Source of the DNA: Claveliimonas intestinigallinarum
Lineage (GTDB): Bacteria > Bacillota > Clostridia > Lachnospirales > Lachnospiraceae
Reading direction: 5' to 3'
Assembly: GCA_019115145.1 (NCBI GenBank)
Contig: DXED01000032.1
Span: 46,868 to 110,867 of the forward strand
DNA: 64,000 nt
The position numbers and the translations under genes were made by a program. The notes beneath the pieces were generated by a model. That model did no database searches. It had not been told where the DNA came from and saw only the letters and a list, made by a program, of their open reading frames with translations. Of the stretch, positions 8,062 to 16,156 are shown in pieces (position 1 is the stretch's first letter; the number at the start of each line of letters is the position of its first letter).

Positions 8062-8970
8062 TTATTTCGCCGCCAGGTCCATCATCCTCTCAAGAGGCTT
8101 TGCGGCCTGGCTGGCAGAGCTTTCTTCCACATGGATCTCATTGTTTCCCGTCCTCAGCACATCTCTGATCTTCTCCAGGGTGATAGTCTTCATATCCTCG
8201 CAGACAGGCTCTGTATCAGGAAAATAAAATGTCTTGCCCGGATTTTTCCGCTCCAGCTCCCACCGAACCCCGCTCTCTGTGCAGACGATGAACTCTCTGG
8301 AAGGGCTGTCCTGGGCATACCTGATGATCCCAGAGGTGCTTCCTACATAGTCTGCCATGTCACAGATGGCAGCGGGACATTCCGGGTGGACAAGAGTCAG
8401 CGCCTCCGGGTGCTGCCGCCTTGCCCTCTCTATCTCCCGAACCTTCATGCTTTCATGGACGGGACAAAAGCCGTCGTTGAAGACAAAGTGCTTTTCCGGC
8501 ACCTGCCGGGCCACGAACCGGGCCAGATTTCTGTCCGGAATAAAGAAGATATGCCTGTTGGGCAGCTCTCGCACGATCTGTACCGCATTGGCCGAGGTAA
8601 CGCACACATCGGAATGTCTTTTCAGCTCTGCCGTGGAGTTGATGTAGCACACTACCGCCAGGTCATCGTATGTATCCCGCATTTTCTGAATAGTCTCCGG
8701 ATCCGCCATGTGGGCCATGGCGCAGTCCGCCGACACCTCCGGCATGAGCACCACCTTCTCCGGGTTAAGGATCTTGGCGCTCTCCCCCATGAAAAACACG
8801 CCGGCAAAGACAATCACCCGGCAGGTCAGCTTTTCTGCTGTCCGGCTCAGATAAAAGGAATCCCCTGTATAGTCGGCAATCTCCTGTACCTCCGGCCGCA
8901 CGTAATAGTGGGCCAGAATCACCGCGTCCTTTTCTTTTTTTAATTGATTGATCTCCTCTTTGATATCCAT
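8062..8970 (-). CDS. nadA: Quinolinate synthase
   Basis: A 302-residue iron-sulfur enzyme that condenses iminoaspartate with dihydroxyacetone phosphate to quinolinate. The three cluster cysteines are Cys83 (SADCAMA), Cys169 (DGFCPVH) and Cys257 (EPVCEDM), spaced as in characterised NadA proteins. Substrate residues are visible in LAHYYVRPEVQEIAD, GVFFMGESAKIL and the GSTSGII loop. It is first in the operon. An AAGGAG site precedes the ATG, and a NiaR-type operator and -10 box lie upstream. Confidence 0.95.
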   Translation of the reverse strand: MDIKEEINQLKKEKDAVILAHYYVRPEVQEIADYTGDSFYLSRTAEKLTCRVIVFAGVFFMGESAKILNPEKVVLMPEVSADCAMAHMADPETIQKMRDTYDDLAVVCYINSTAELKRHSDVCVTSANAVQIVRELPNRHIFFIPDRNLARFVARQVPEKHFVFNDGFCPVHESMKVREIERARRQHPEALTLVHPECPAAICDMADYVGSTSGIIRYAQDSPSREFIVCTESGVRWELERKNPGKTFYFPDTEPVCEDMKTITLEKIRDVLRTGNNEIHVEESSASQAAKPLERMMDLAAK

Positions 8971-9003
8971 ATCATTTTCTCCTTTTTAACACGAACTTTC
9001 CCC

Positions 9004-9009
9004 ATTATA
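9004..9009 (-). promoter_or_regulatory. -10 box of the nad operon promoter
   Basis: Minus-strand TATAAT lies 33 bases before the nadA start. The matching -35 position (about 9027-9032) falls inside the 9021-9042 palindrome and is a poor match to TTGACA. Repressor bound to the palindrome would therefore block polymerase. Confidence 0.6.
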
Positions 9010-9020
9010 CCACTGTTATT

Positions 9021-9042
9021 TACATGTGACATGACACATGTA
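9021..9042. promoter_or_regulatory. NiaR-type operator
   Basis: TACATGTG, six bases, then CACATGTA: two perfect 8-base inverted arms. This resembles the ACA-GTGT-GACA-like palindromes reported for NiaR in Firmicutes. It overlaps the -35 region of the nadA promoter. It is also upstream of the divergent gene at 9160, whose own promoter starts 38 bases away, so control of that gene is possible but less likely. Confidence 0.7.
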
Positions 9043-9079
9043 TTTACAAATATGCGAGAGTAAGATTACATATAAGGCC

Positions 9080-9108
9080 TTGCGTCCCCGTAATCTGTAT
9101 GCTATACT
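9080..9108 (+). promoter_or_regulatory. Promoter of the EIIC-like transporter gene
   Basis: TTGCGT (9080-9085), 17 bases, TATACT (9103-9108), 51 bases before the ATG at 9160. Divergent from the nad operon promoter. Confidence 0.55.
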
Positions 9109-9159
9109 GTTTAGGTTGTTAATAGTTTGCCATGATAAAGTAGTAGAGGAGAAAAGTGC

Positions 9160-10722
9160 ATGAAGAAAATCGCATTTATCGGAAGCAGCGGAGGCAATCT
9201 CTTTAAACAGGGCGGGAATGACATCCAGGGCATGATGAAGGAGATCCTTCTCCAGACAAGGGCCGCCCAGATGGAGGTGGCCGCCGTGCAGTATATACTG
9301 GCCTCCTCCAGTCTGGACACAGCAGGGCAGGACAGCCCCGCAAAGCTGTACACCTGGAGGGACGGGGAGCTGTATCTGGAAAAGGAGGGCACCCTCTCCC
9401 AGATCAACGACGCCGCCCTGGAGGTGGACGCCCGCATCGCCCAGATGGTACGTGAAGGGCAGATCGACGGCGTCATGTTCGTCAGCGCGGAGCCTGACAG
9501 GATCAACCACCTCGCTTTCCAGGCCGCCATAGAGGCCCAGCTTCCCCTGGCCGGCACCGGCGGCAGCTCTGTGGCAAAGGTGCAGAGCATGGGCGGAAAG
9601 GTCCTGTCTGCCTCCGGCACCACCGGGACCACCAACCGGACGAGAGCCGTGGCCTTCACCACCGCCTTCGCCAGGGAGTGGGGCATCCGCTACCGCCCCG
9701 TCATCGGAAAGACCGGGGCCCAGGCCGCGGAAAATCTCCAGACCAATATATGGAAGCGGATCAATTTCCGGGGCATCATGATGACAAGTCTCCCCGCCTT
9801 CATCGCCATGGCCCTCTGCCTTGCCATCAGCCGCATCCCGGTCCTGACGGACCTGTCCAATGTGTTTGACACGCTGGTGGCCTCCATCCCTGTAGTCATC
9901 TGTGCCATAGCCGCCAAACAGGTGTCAGGCCTGGACGAGGTAGGCGTAGTGGCCGGCATTGTCTCCGGCGTGCTGGCTGTGGACGGCGGCATCATCGGCG
10001 GACTCATTGTGGGTATCGTGGCCGGCGTTTTCTCCTATTACATAAGCATTTTCTGCTTTCGCCACAACATTCCCGGTACAACGGCAAATATCGCCGCAGG
10101 CGGGCTGGGCGGACTGGCCGCGGGCCTCATCGGCATGTATCTCATATCGCCTGTTGCCCTCTGGCTTGGCAATCTGATCTGCGACGCCATCAACGCGGCC
10201 ATTGACATCAACCCGGTGCTTGCGGGGGCCCTGGCCGGCGTGCTCATCTGGCCGGCTATCATCGGAGGCGTGTACCACGCAGCCATCCTGCCTATCGTTC
10301 TTCTGGAGATGGAGGAGGCCGGCTTCAGCTTCCTGGGCGCTATCGACATGACAGGGCTTGTCATGGTGTCAGCTGGCATCACACTGGCCAATGTGCTCTT
10401 CCCCAAGGACAAAGGGCAGGCTGCGGCAGCCCTTCCCGGCTTCCTTGTAAATGTGTGCTTCGGCACCTTCGTGGAGGCCGCCTATCCCTTCATGTTCTCC
10501 AGCCGGATCGTCTTTGGCGGAGCGCTCATAAGCGCCTGCGTCTCCGGAGCCCTGGTGGGACTTTTTAACGTCAGGGGAACCGCCTATGTGCCTTCCGTGG
10601 TGGCGCCAGCCATGGCCAACGAGGGGCACGGACTCCAGTTTCTGATCTGTATGCTGGTGGCTGCGGTCCTGGCCTTTATCATCACCTCCCTGGCCAACGT
10701 AAGGGAGAAGAAAAAAGCATAA
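9160..10722 (+). CDS. PTS EIIC-like membrane protein with unusual soluble N-terminus
   Basis: A 520-residue protein. Residues 1 to about 175 are soluble and resemble no family I recognise; they begin KKIAFIGSSGGNLF and contain Gly/Ser-rich loops (LAGTGGSSVA, SASGTTGTTNRTR) suggesting a nucleotide or phospho-sugar fold. From about residue 200 there are some ten membrane segments resembling the glucose/fructose superfamily of PTS permeases (VDGGIIGGLIVGIVAG, GGVYHAAILPIVLLEME, PGFLVNVCFGTFVEAAYPF). No EIIB phospho-cysteine motif or EIIA histidine motif is seen, so it cannot phosphorylate sugar alone. The AGAGGAG site precedes ATG 9160. It may be a substrate-coupled transporter that has left the PTS. 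Confidence 0.65.
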   Translation: MKKIAFIGSSGGNLFKQGGNDIQGMMKEILLQTRAAQMEVAAVQYILASSSLDTAGQDSPAKLYTWRDGELYLEKEGTLSQINDAALEVDARIAQMVREGQIDGVMFVSAEPDRINHLAFQAAIEAQLPLAGTGGSSVAKVQSMGGKVLSASGTTGTTNRTRAVAFTTAFAREWGIRYRPVIGKTGAQAAENLQTNIWKRINFRGIMMTSLPAFIAMALCLAISRIPVLTDLSNVFDTLVASIPVVICAIAAKQVSGLDEVGVVAGIVSGVLAVDGGIIGGLIVGIVAGVFSYYISIFCFRHNIPGTTANIAAGGLGGLAAGLIGMYLISPVALWLGNLICDAINAAIDINPVLAGALAGVLIWPAIIGGVYHAAILPIVLLEMEEAGFSFLGAIDMTGLVMVSAGITLANVLFPKDKGQAAAALPGFLVNVCFGTFVEAAYPFMFSSRIVFGGALISACVSGALVGLFNVRGTAYVPSVVAPAMANEGHGLQFLICMLVAAVLAFIITSLANVREKKKA

Positions 10723-10728
10723 ATCTCA

Positions 10729-10760
10729 GGCAGCGCTTCCGGAAGGCGGCGCTGCTTTTC
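10729..10760 (+). terminator. Terminator after the EIIC-like gene
   Basis: GCAGCGC (10730-10736) pairs with GCGCTGC (10749-10755), followed by TTTTCTT. It lies 7 bases after the stop codon. Confidence 0.7.
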
Positions 10761-10789
10761 TTGACAACGGAAGAGCCCGCTCCTATAAT
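10761..10789 (+). promoter_or_regulatory. Consensus sigma-70 promoter of bioY
   Basis: TTGACA (10761-10766), 17 bases, TATAAT (10784-10789): an exact consensus promoter, starting directly at the T-run of the preceding terminator. No BirA-type TTGTTAACC palindrome is visible around it, so biotin control is not evident from sequence. Confidence 0.8.
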
Positions 10790-10869
10790 AAAAAAAGCAT
10801 GCGGCTTTTGGATAAGCTGCAGCTGTGGAACATTCGGATTTTATTAATCAAAGCAGGTGCATACAATTG

Positions 10870-11466
10870 ATGAATTACAAGAGCGGGGGATCTGTCCCCA
10901 AAGCAAACAAAAAAGTGCAGACTCTGACTATGTGCGGCCTTTTTACCGCCCTGGTGGCCATCGGAGCGTTTATCCAGATCACGATCCCCGTACAGCCGCT
11001 TCCCATGCACTTCACACTCCAGTTTTATTTTGCTCTCCTGGCAGGATTTATCCTGGGCGGGAAGCACGGCAGCCTGAGCGTGGGGATCTATCTTCTCCTG
11101 GGGCTCTGCGGCGTGCCCATCTTTGCCTCCGGAGGCGGCCCCTCCTATCTGCTGCGGCCCACCTTTGGCTTTCTCCTGGGCTTCCTGTTCACGGCCGCGA
11201 TCGTGGGCTGGCTGACGGAACGGTTTCACCCCAGGCACATTTTTTCCTATCTGGCCGTCTCCATGGCGGGCTTTGCGGTGATGTACCTGTCCGGTAATCT
11301 GTACTATTACGTTGTCAGCAACTATGTGCTGGACACTCCCGTCCCGTGGAGCGTTGTGATCTTCAACTGTTTTATACTGACCGCGTCGGGAGATTTTCTC
11401 CTCTGTGTTCTCGCGTCCCTGACGGCGCGGCGGCTCATTCCGATCATAAGCAGGGTTCTCTCTTGA
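10870..11466 (+). CDS. bioY: Biotin transporter substrate-binding subunit BioY
   Basis: A 198-residue membrane protein of the ECF-transporter S-component family that captures biotin. About six membrane segments are seen, with the family motifs FIQITIPVQPLPMHFTLQ, GLCGVPIFASGGGPSYLLRPTFGFLLGF and VMYLSGNLYYY. The start was set at MNYKSGG behind a GCAGGTG site; an upstream in-frame ATG at 10825 lies before the likely leader end. It is a single gene with a strong promoter. No BioM/BioN-type energising genes are nearby, so it would use a shared ECF module or act alone. No biotin synthesis genes are in the window, consistent with dependence on uptake. Confidence 0.92.
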   Translation: MNYKSGGSVPKANKKVQTLTMCGLFTALVAIGAFIQITIPVQPLPMHFTLQFYFALLAGFILGGKHGSLSVGIYLLLGLCGVPIFASGGGPSYLLRPTFGFLLGFLFTAAIVGWLTERFHPRHIFSYLAVSMAGFAVMYLSGNLYYYVVSNYVLDTPVPWSVVIFNCFILTASGDFLLCVLASLTARRLIPIISRVLS

Positions 11467-11540
11467 TCAAGAGGGAGACTTCCGACTGGAGAAGACAGGA
11501 AAGCAGTGAAACCCAATGACAGAAATCCCTGTACCAAAAA

Positions 11541-11585
11541 AAGAGATACGGCAGGAGATAAAATCCGCCGTATCTCTATTTTTTT
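11541..11585. terminator. Bidirectional terminator between bioY and the ABC1 kinase gene
   Basis: AGAGATACGGC (11542-11552) and GCCGTATCTCT (11567-11577) form a perfect 11-bp stem with T-runs on both outer sides. It can end bioY on the plus strand and the kinase gene on the minus strand. The kinase stop codon (11576-11578) lies in the right arm. Confidence 0.8.
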
Positions 11586-13174
11586 GAGAACAGATGCTTC
11601 AAAAATACGTACATGACAATGACAAAGGCGATAAGGTAGCCGAAGGCCCCCAGCGCGGGGATGCCCCAGATCTTTGGCCTCATGTCTGTGGTACAGATGA
11701 TGCTGGAGCTGATGAGAAGGGCCATGACCCACAGGCCCATGACAATATTCTGCACCATCCTCCGAAGAAGCCTGGCAAGCTCCGGCGAGGCGTGCAGATC
11801 CAGGTTCACCTTTGTCTGCCCCTTCAGATATCCCTGCACCGCGTCCGAGACGAGGACCGGAATGTCCAGTGCTCTCTGCACCGCCCGGTACAGCGTCTTC
11901 CCGCCGCTTTTCAGCTCCTTTTTCCAGTCAAAATTCTTGACAATATTTGCCTTGATGCGGCCCGCGGCGATCTCCACCATATTGATCTCCGGGGCAATAT
12001 CGGCCAGCACTCCCTCCATGTGAGTCAGCCCCCTGGCCAGCATAGTCAGTCCGTGGGGCATGATGATCCGGTTCTCCTTCATGACCTCCATCAGATCCAT
12101 CATGACCTCCGCCACATCGATATCCCCCATATCCACAGTGCCGTACTTGGCCAGAAGATTGCTGATATCCTCGTAAAGCCGGCTCGGATCCGGATTTTCC
12201 TTGAACTCTCCCAGGGCCATGACAGCCTCCTGGATCAGTCCCACGTCGTTCACGGCCACGCCCCGGACAGCCTTGGCGATGAGCTCTCTGTCCCGCTCCG
12301 TGAGCCGACCCATCATGCCCATGTCGATCCAGATGATCTTGCCATCCCGGATCCGCAGGTTCCCGGGATGGGGATCCGCGTGGAAAAATCCGTCCTCTAT
12401 CACCTGCTTCATGTAGTTGTCCGCCAGGCGGCTTCCCACTTCCTTCAGGTCATAGCCGTTTTCCACCAGCTTCTCCTTCTCGTCTATGCCAAAGCCGTCG
12501 ATGTACTCCATGACAAGCACGTGGATGGTCGTGTACTCCTGGTACAGCACAGGAAAGCCCACATAGGCGATGCCCTCGTTTTTCCGGGCAAACTCCTCCA
12601 TATTGGCGGCCTCTGTGAGAAAATTCATCTCCTCCCGGGTCACATCCCACAGCTCTCCCAGAACCATGTCCAGATCCACCATGCCCTTGATGCTCACCGG
12701 CGGGAGAAGCCTCACCGCCTTTCTAAGAAGGGAGATGTCCCTGGCCATGATGCCGTAGATCCCCTTCCTCTGCACCTTGATGACCACAGGGGAGCCGTCC
12801 TTTAAGACCGCCCTGTGCACCTGGGCGATGGAGGCGGATCCCAGCGGCTTCTCGCTGATCTCCCGGAAAATGGCGCCCCAGGGGCAGCCGTAGGACTCGT
12901 CCAGCACCTCCGACACCTCCGAGAAGGGCATGGGCTTTACGTCCGAGCGGAGCTTCATCAGCTCGTCGCAGTACCGCTTTGGAAGGATATCTGAGTGCAT
13001 GGACATAATCTGCCCGATTTTTATAAAGGTGGGCCCCAGATCCTCCAGTATCATCCGCAGCTTCTCCGGCGTCAGCCCTTTGGTGATCTCGTATTTGTGC
13101 AGGACAGACGTCATCTCCCTAAGACGGCTCTTGTACTGCCCCGCCTCCCTGTCGTCAGACTCCTGTCTACTCAT
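11576..13174 (-). CDS. ABC1/UbiB-family atypical kinase, membrane-anchored
   Basis: A 532-residue protein of the UbiB/COQ8/ABC1 family. Visible hallmarks are the KxGQ motif (PTFIKIGQIMS), the alanine-rich loop (GSASIAQVH), the ATP-binding lysine (VVIKVQR), the catalytic HADPHPGN segment and the metal-binding IDMGMMG. Two membrane segments close the protein (NIVMGLWVMALLISSSII and FGYLIAFVIVMYVFL). Relatives support ubiquinone or lipid metabolism, but this organism shows no sign of a quinone pathway here, so the role is open. It overlaps the phasin-like gene upstream by 8 bases. Confidence 0.9.
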   Translation of the reverse strand: MSRQESDDREAGQYKSRLREMTSVLHKYEITKGLTPEKLRMILEDLGPTFIKIGQIMSMHSDILPKRYCDELMKLRSDVKPMPFSEVSEVLDESYGCPWGAIFREISEKPLGSASIAQVHRAVLKDGSPVVIKVQRKGIYGIMARDISLLRKAVRLLPPVSIKGMVDLDMVLGELWDVTREEMNFLTEAANMEEFARKNEGIAYVGFPVLYQEYTTIHVLVMEYIDGFGIDEKEKLVENGYDLKEVGSRLADNYMKQVIEDGFFHADPHPGNLRIRDGKIIWIDMGMMGRLTERDRELIAKAVRGVAVNDVGLIQEAVMALGEFKENPDPSRLYEDISNLLAKYGTVDMGDIDVAEVMMDLMEVMKENRIIMPHGLTMLARGLTHMEGVLADIAPEINMVEIAAGRIKANIVKNFDWKKELKSGGKTLYRAVQRALDIPVLVSDAVQGYLKGQTKVNLDLHASPELARLLRRMVQNIVMGLWVMALLISSSIICTTDMRPKIWGIPALGAFGYLIAFVIVMYVFLKHLFSKK

Positions 13175-13538
13175 GGGCCTTATCTTCCTCCGGTCCGCCG
13201 GCCTCCTCCTGGTCGGTCTCCTCCTCTTCTCCGTCCGCCTCAGCCTCCATGGCCTGGATGCGGGCCTTCAGAGCCTCGATCTGCTCCGGCGACATGCGGT
13301 CCAGAAGCGCGTCCAGCTCCTCCGGCGTGGACGCCTTCACGGACACATTGACCTTCTCCTTCATGGTCTTCTTGATATTGTGCTTGAGTTCCTCGTTCAG
13401 GGCCTTCCCCTGCTCCACGGTCAGCTCACCCTTTTTCACCATATCGTCCAGTACTTCTTTGGACTTCTCCGTCGTCACTGCCACGGCTCCGATGCCTGCC
13501 AGCAGAAGTTTTTTGATGCCGTCTCCAAAGTTTTCCAT
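13167..13538 (-). CDS. Phasin-like small acidic coiled-coil protein
   Basis: A 123-residue protein: an N-terminal hydrophobic or amphipathic stretch (IKKLLLAGIGAVAVTTEK), then a helical region (KSKEVLDDMVKKGELTVEQGKALNEELKHNIKKTMKEK) typical of polyhydroxyalkanoate granule phasin-like proteins, then a very acidic tail (EADGEEEETDQEEAGG). The start MENFGDG follows GGGAGAG. No polyhydroxybutyrate genes are present, so granule binding is not implied. Its overlap with the ABC1 kinase suggests the two act together, perhaps at the membrane or on lipid. Confidence 0.75.
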   Translation of the reverse strand: MENFGDGIKKLLLAGIGAVAVTTEKSKEVLDDMVKKGELTVEQGKALNEELKHNIKKTMKEKVNVSVKASTPEELDALLDRMSPEQIEALKARIQAMEAEADGEEEETDQEEAGGPEEDKAHE

Positions 13539-13604
13539 AGAAATCTCTCCCTTCACTATATCTGTCTTACTTATCCTGTTCTTCTCCGCCGTTTTACCCT
13601 TCTC

Positions 13605-13991
13605 TTAGCCCAGCAGTCCCAGAAGGAACTGCCAGCCCTTTGGGATAAAGATGATGAGGCCCGCCGCTGCCGCCATGATGGAGGCAATCAGCACAGCCCC
13701 CGCCGCCGCATCCTTTGCCAGCTTGGCAAGGGGATGCCGCTTCTCCGTCACCAGATCCACCACTGACTCCACAGCCGTGTTCACAAGCTCAAGGGACATG
13801 ATCAGGCCAAAGAGAACAAAGCAGACGCACCACTCCAGCGCCGATATCTGAAAAAACAGCCCCGCCGCAATGACCAGAGCCATCATACAGCAGTGTATCT
13901 TCATGTTTCTCTCTTTTTTTATCACGGCAAAAATGCCCTCAAAGGCATAGCCGAAGCTCCTGTAAAGAGGTGGCTTTTTCTGTCCGCCCAT
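13605..13991 (-). CDS. dgkA: Diacylglycerol/undecaprenol kinase (DgkA family)
   Basis: A 128-residue integral membrane kinase with three membrane segments. The signature ELVNTAVESVVDLVTEKRHPLAKLAKDAAAGAVLI contains the catalytic Glu and the conserved Asp/Asn cluster. Gram-positive members mainly phosphorylate undecaprenol for cell-wall lipid carrier recycling. The start was set at MGGQKKPP because a GGGAGGGAAGGAG site directly precedes it; the longer reading lacks one. It lies upstream of the phasin/ABC1 pair on the same strand. Confidence 0.9.
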   Translation of the reverse strand: MGGQKKPPLYRSFGYAFEGIFAVIKKERNMKIHCCMMALVIAAGLFFQISALEWCVCFVLFGLIMSLELVNTAVESVVDLVTEKRHPLAKLAKDAAAGAVLIASIMAAAAGLIIFIPKGWQFLLGLLG

Positions 13992-14042
13992 GCTCCTTCC
14001 CTCCCGGCAAAGATTTGTCTTCATTATAGCAGAAAACACCGG

Positions 14043-15374
14043 CTATGACAGCCGTTTTTCCTCAAAAATCTCCACGATGGTCTTCTCTGTGCCCGTCATG
14101 CCCGGGGAGGCGATCCGGCCCATGTTCCGCATGGTCTCCTCCGGCGTCTTCCCGTTGATGCCGTGGACGTCCGCTATATAGATACCGTTCATGGCAAACT
14201 CCACAGACTTGTACGCCGCGTCCACCGCCGCGATGCCCTTCATGGTGCAGCCCTGGTTTCCGCCGTCGCAGATCATACCCGTGATGCTGCTGGCCATGTT
14301 GTTCAGGGTGTGGGCCATCTCCTCCACAGTGCCGCCCCGCAGCCACACAAGGCCGCAGGCCATGCCCGACCCCGCCGCTATGGCGCACCCGCAGAAGGCG
14401 GACAGCCTGCCCGAGTACTCTTTGATGTACATGCACACAAGGTAGGAGAGGGCTGTGGCCCGAAGAAGCTGCCCCTCTGTGTAGCTGTTCACCTGGTAGG
14501 CCGCGTAGAGCGGCATGGTGGCGATGATGCCGTGGGCCCCGGAGCCTGTGATGCTCATAGCGGGGGCGTCCAGCCCGATGACCCTGGCCTCGATGGCGCC
14601 ATTGCACAGAAGGGACGCTGTGGCCTGCTCATTGTCTGAGATCACCTGCCCTCCATTGAGCTTCAGAAGGTGACGGGCAAAGGTGGTCTTAGGGCTCTCG
14701 AGTCCCAGGTGGAAGAGCCTCAGATTGACCTCATAGGCCTCCCGGATGAAGTCCAGCTCCGCGGCGTCCACCTTCTCTATATAGTCTACCAGCTCCGCCA
14801 GCGTATACCTGTGGATGGCATGGCCTTCCTCCCCTGCGCCGCTGTCCGCCTGCTCCTCTGTCTCTTCTCCTGCCTTCTCTCCGTCCGTCTCCCCGGCCAG
14901 CTCCCGCGCCTTCTCGAAGATCGTTTCCCCGTTCACAGTGATCTTCACAATATTGGTGTGGGTGTCCCGTATGGTGACGGCAGCGGTTCCCGCCTCTGTC
15001 TCCACGCTGGCCTCGATAAAGATGCGGCTGGAGATGCTGTCAAGGATCGTCTTTACCTTTCCCTCCCGGATCAGCTCCCTGGCCTTCGCATTGTCCTCCT
15101 CCGACACGCAGGCCAGGCACTCCAGCCCCTTCTTTGGGTCTCCGGCCACTGTCCCGAGGGCCGCCGCGTAGACGCTCCCCACCTGGTCAGTGCCTGGGAT
15201 GCCGCAGGTGAAAGCATTTTTGTACATGCCGCTGTTCATGGAGACAGTGACGCTTTTCACCTCCCCCGGCACACAGCTTCTGGCCTTCGCCGCCGCAAAG
15301 GCGATAGCTCCCGGCTCCGTCACTCCGAGAGCCGGCTTCATGTCCTCCCGGATCATCTCTGTCAGTTCATGCAT
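14043..15374 (-). CDS. L-cysteine desulfidase / UPF0597 family protein
   Basis: A 443-residue protein of the serine dehydratase alpha-like family, which includes L-cysteine desulfidases that release sulfide, pyruvate and ammonia. The N-terminus has VTEPGAIAFAAAKA. The cluster-ligand cysteines lie in the C-terminal half (CGCAIAAGSGMACGLVWL and MICDGGNQGCTMKG). An acidic insert (GETDGEKAGEETEEQADSGAGEEG) near residues 163-186 interrupts the usual fold and is probably a surface loop. The start follows GGGAGGA. The specific substrate cannot be read from sequence. Confidence 0.85.
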   Translation of the reverse strand: MHELTEMIREDMKPALGVTEPGAIAFAAAKARSCVPGEVKSVTVSMNSGMYKNAFTCGIPGTDQVGSVYAAALGTVAGDPKKGLECLACVSEEDNAKARELIREGKVKTILDSISSRIFIEASVETEAGTAAVTIRDTHTNIVKITVNGETIFEKARELAGETDGEKAGEETEEQADSGAGEEGHAIHRYTLAELVDYIEKVDAAELDFIREAYEVNLRLFHLGLESPKTTFARHLLKLNGGQVISDNEQATASLLCNGAIEARVIGLDAPAMSITGSGAHGIIATMPLYAAYQVNSYTEGQLLRATALSYLVCMYIKEYSGRLSAFCGCAIAAGSGMACGLVWLRGGTVEEMAHTLNNMASSITGMICDGGNQGCTMKGIAAVDAAYKSVEFAMNGIYIADVHGINGKTPEETMRNMGRIASPGMTGTEKTIVEIFEEKRLS

Positions 15375-15396
15375 CTGTCCATCCTCCCCTCTGCTT

Positions 15397-15943
15397 TCAA
15401 TTCTTTCCCCAGTAGGCTGCCGCGTATTCTTCAGCCTGCTCGGGCGGGACGGAAAACTTCTCCGCCACCTTCTGTCCGGCTGTCTCCTTTGTCTGCCCCA
15501 GCTCCCGGCATGTCTCCACCAGGGCCCGTATTCCCTGGAGCCTGCCCCGCTCCACGCCCTGCTCTATTCCCTGTTCCCTGCCAGTATCTACGCCGTTCTG
15601 ATACAGATCCTCCAACGCCTTGCACATATTGACCTTCGTCTCCTTTCTGTCCTTTCTCACATCTCTCAGAATTTTCTCTGAGTGCAGCAGCTCCCGCAAG
15701 GCCTGGTATGTCTCCAGGTCCACGCTCTCAAAGTACTCCCTGTGCTGCTCCACGTACTCTCTCAGCTTTTCCGCATCCTGTCTACATTTTAACATGCCGA
15801 AAATCACTTGTAAATCCGTGTGGAACCGGCTCACATCCTCCACATTTCCCACGTCGATGAGATTGGAGAGTTCCGTTAAACAGATCCGCGAACCTGTCTC
15901 TGTCCTGCAGCCACTGATTGACAGCAACATTTCCTTTTCCCAT
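15397..15943 (-). pseudogene. Broken Rpn-family recombination-promoting nuclease/transposase
   Basis: The N-terminus MGKGNVAVNQWLQDRDRFADLFNG (frame 1, 15943-15872) is typical of Rpn/PD-(D/E)XK transposase-like proteins of clostridia. At about 15870 the reading switches to frame 3, resuming at LSNLIDVGNVEDVSRFHTDLQVIFGML and running to the usual helical tail with REQGIEQGVERGRLQG. In intact relatives more than 100 residues with the nuclease core lie between these parts, so this copy has an internal out-of-frame deletion. A normal promoter (16095-16123) is still present. The downstream fragment alone could encode 177 residues without the active site. Confidence 0.75.
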
Positions 15944-16094
15944 AGGCTTTTTCTCCTTCCCTATTCTGTTGTCCCGTGGCCGAAACCGCACAAAGATCCC
16001 TGCCACGGCTGTTAAAACTGTTAAAATGGAATTTCCGGCTGAACCAGCCATGAATTCACAGGAAAGTCAGATCTTTCCATGAGTTGATGAACAG

Positions 16095-16123
16095 AGTATA
16101 GCACCTGCGCCGGGAAAGCGCAA
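16095..16123 (-). promoter_or_regulatory. Promoter of the broken Rpn gene
   Basis: On the minus strand TTGCGC (16123-16118), 17 bases, TATACT (16100-16095). It lies about 150 bases before the start of the broken gene and just beyond the end of the truncated XRE gene. Confidence 0.5.
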
Positions 16124-16156
16124 TATGCCCGGATTATTTTTTCTTCTCCGTTTTGG

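Noticed and set aside
10761..10870. Biotin riboswitch or BirA site before bioY
   Set aside because: No known biotin riboswitch exists to match, and no TTGTTAACC-type palindrome is present. Only a consensus promoter is seen.
13605..13991. Longer start for the DgkA-type kinase (at 14039 or 14024)
   Set aside because: The upstream residues are not family-like and a strong ribosome-binding site directly precedes 13991.
16009..16026. Short tandem repeat TGTTAAAA x2 before the broken Rpn gene
   Set aside because: Two 9-base copies in an AT-rich leader are not enough to call a functional repeat.
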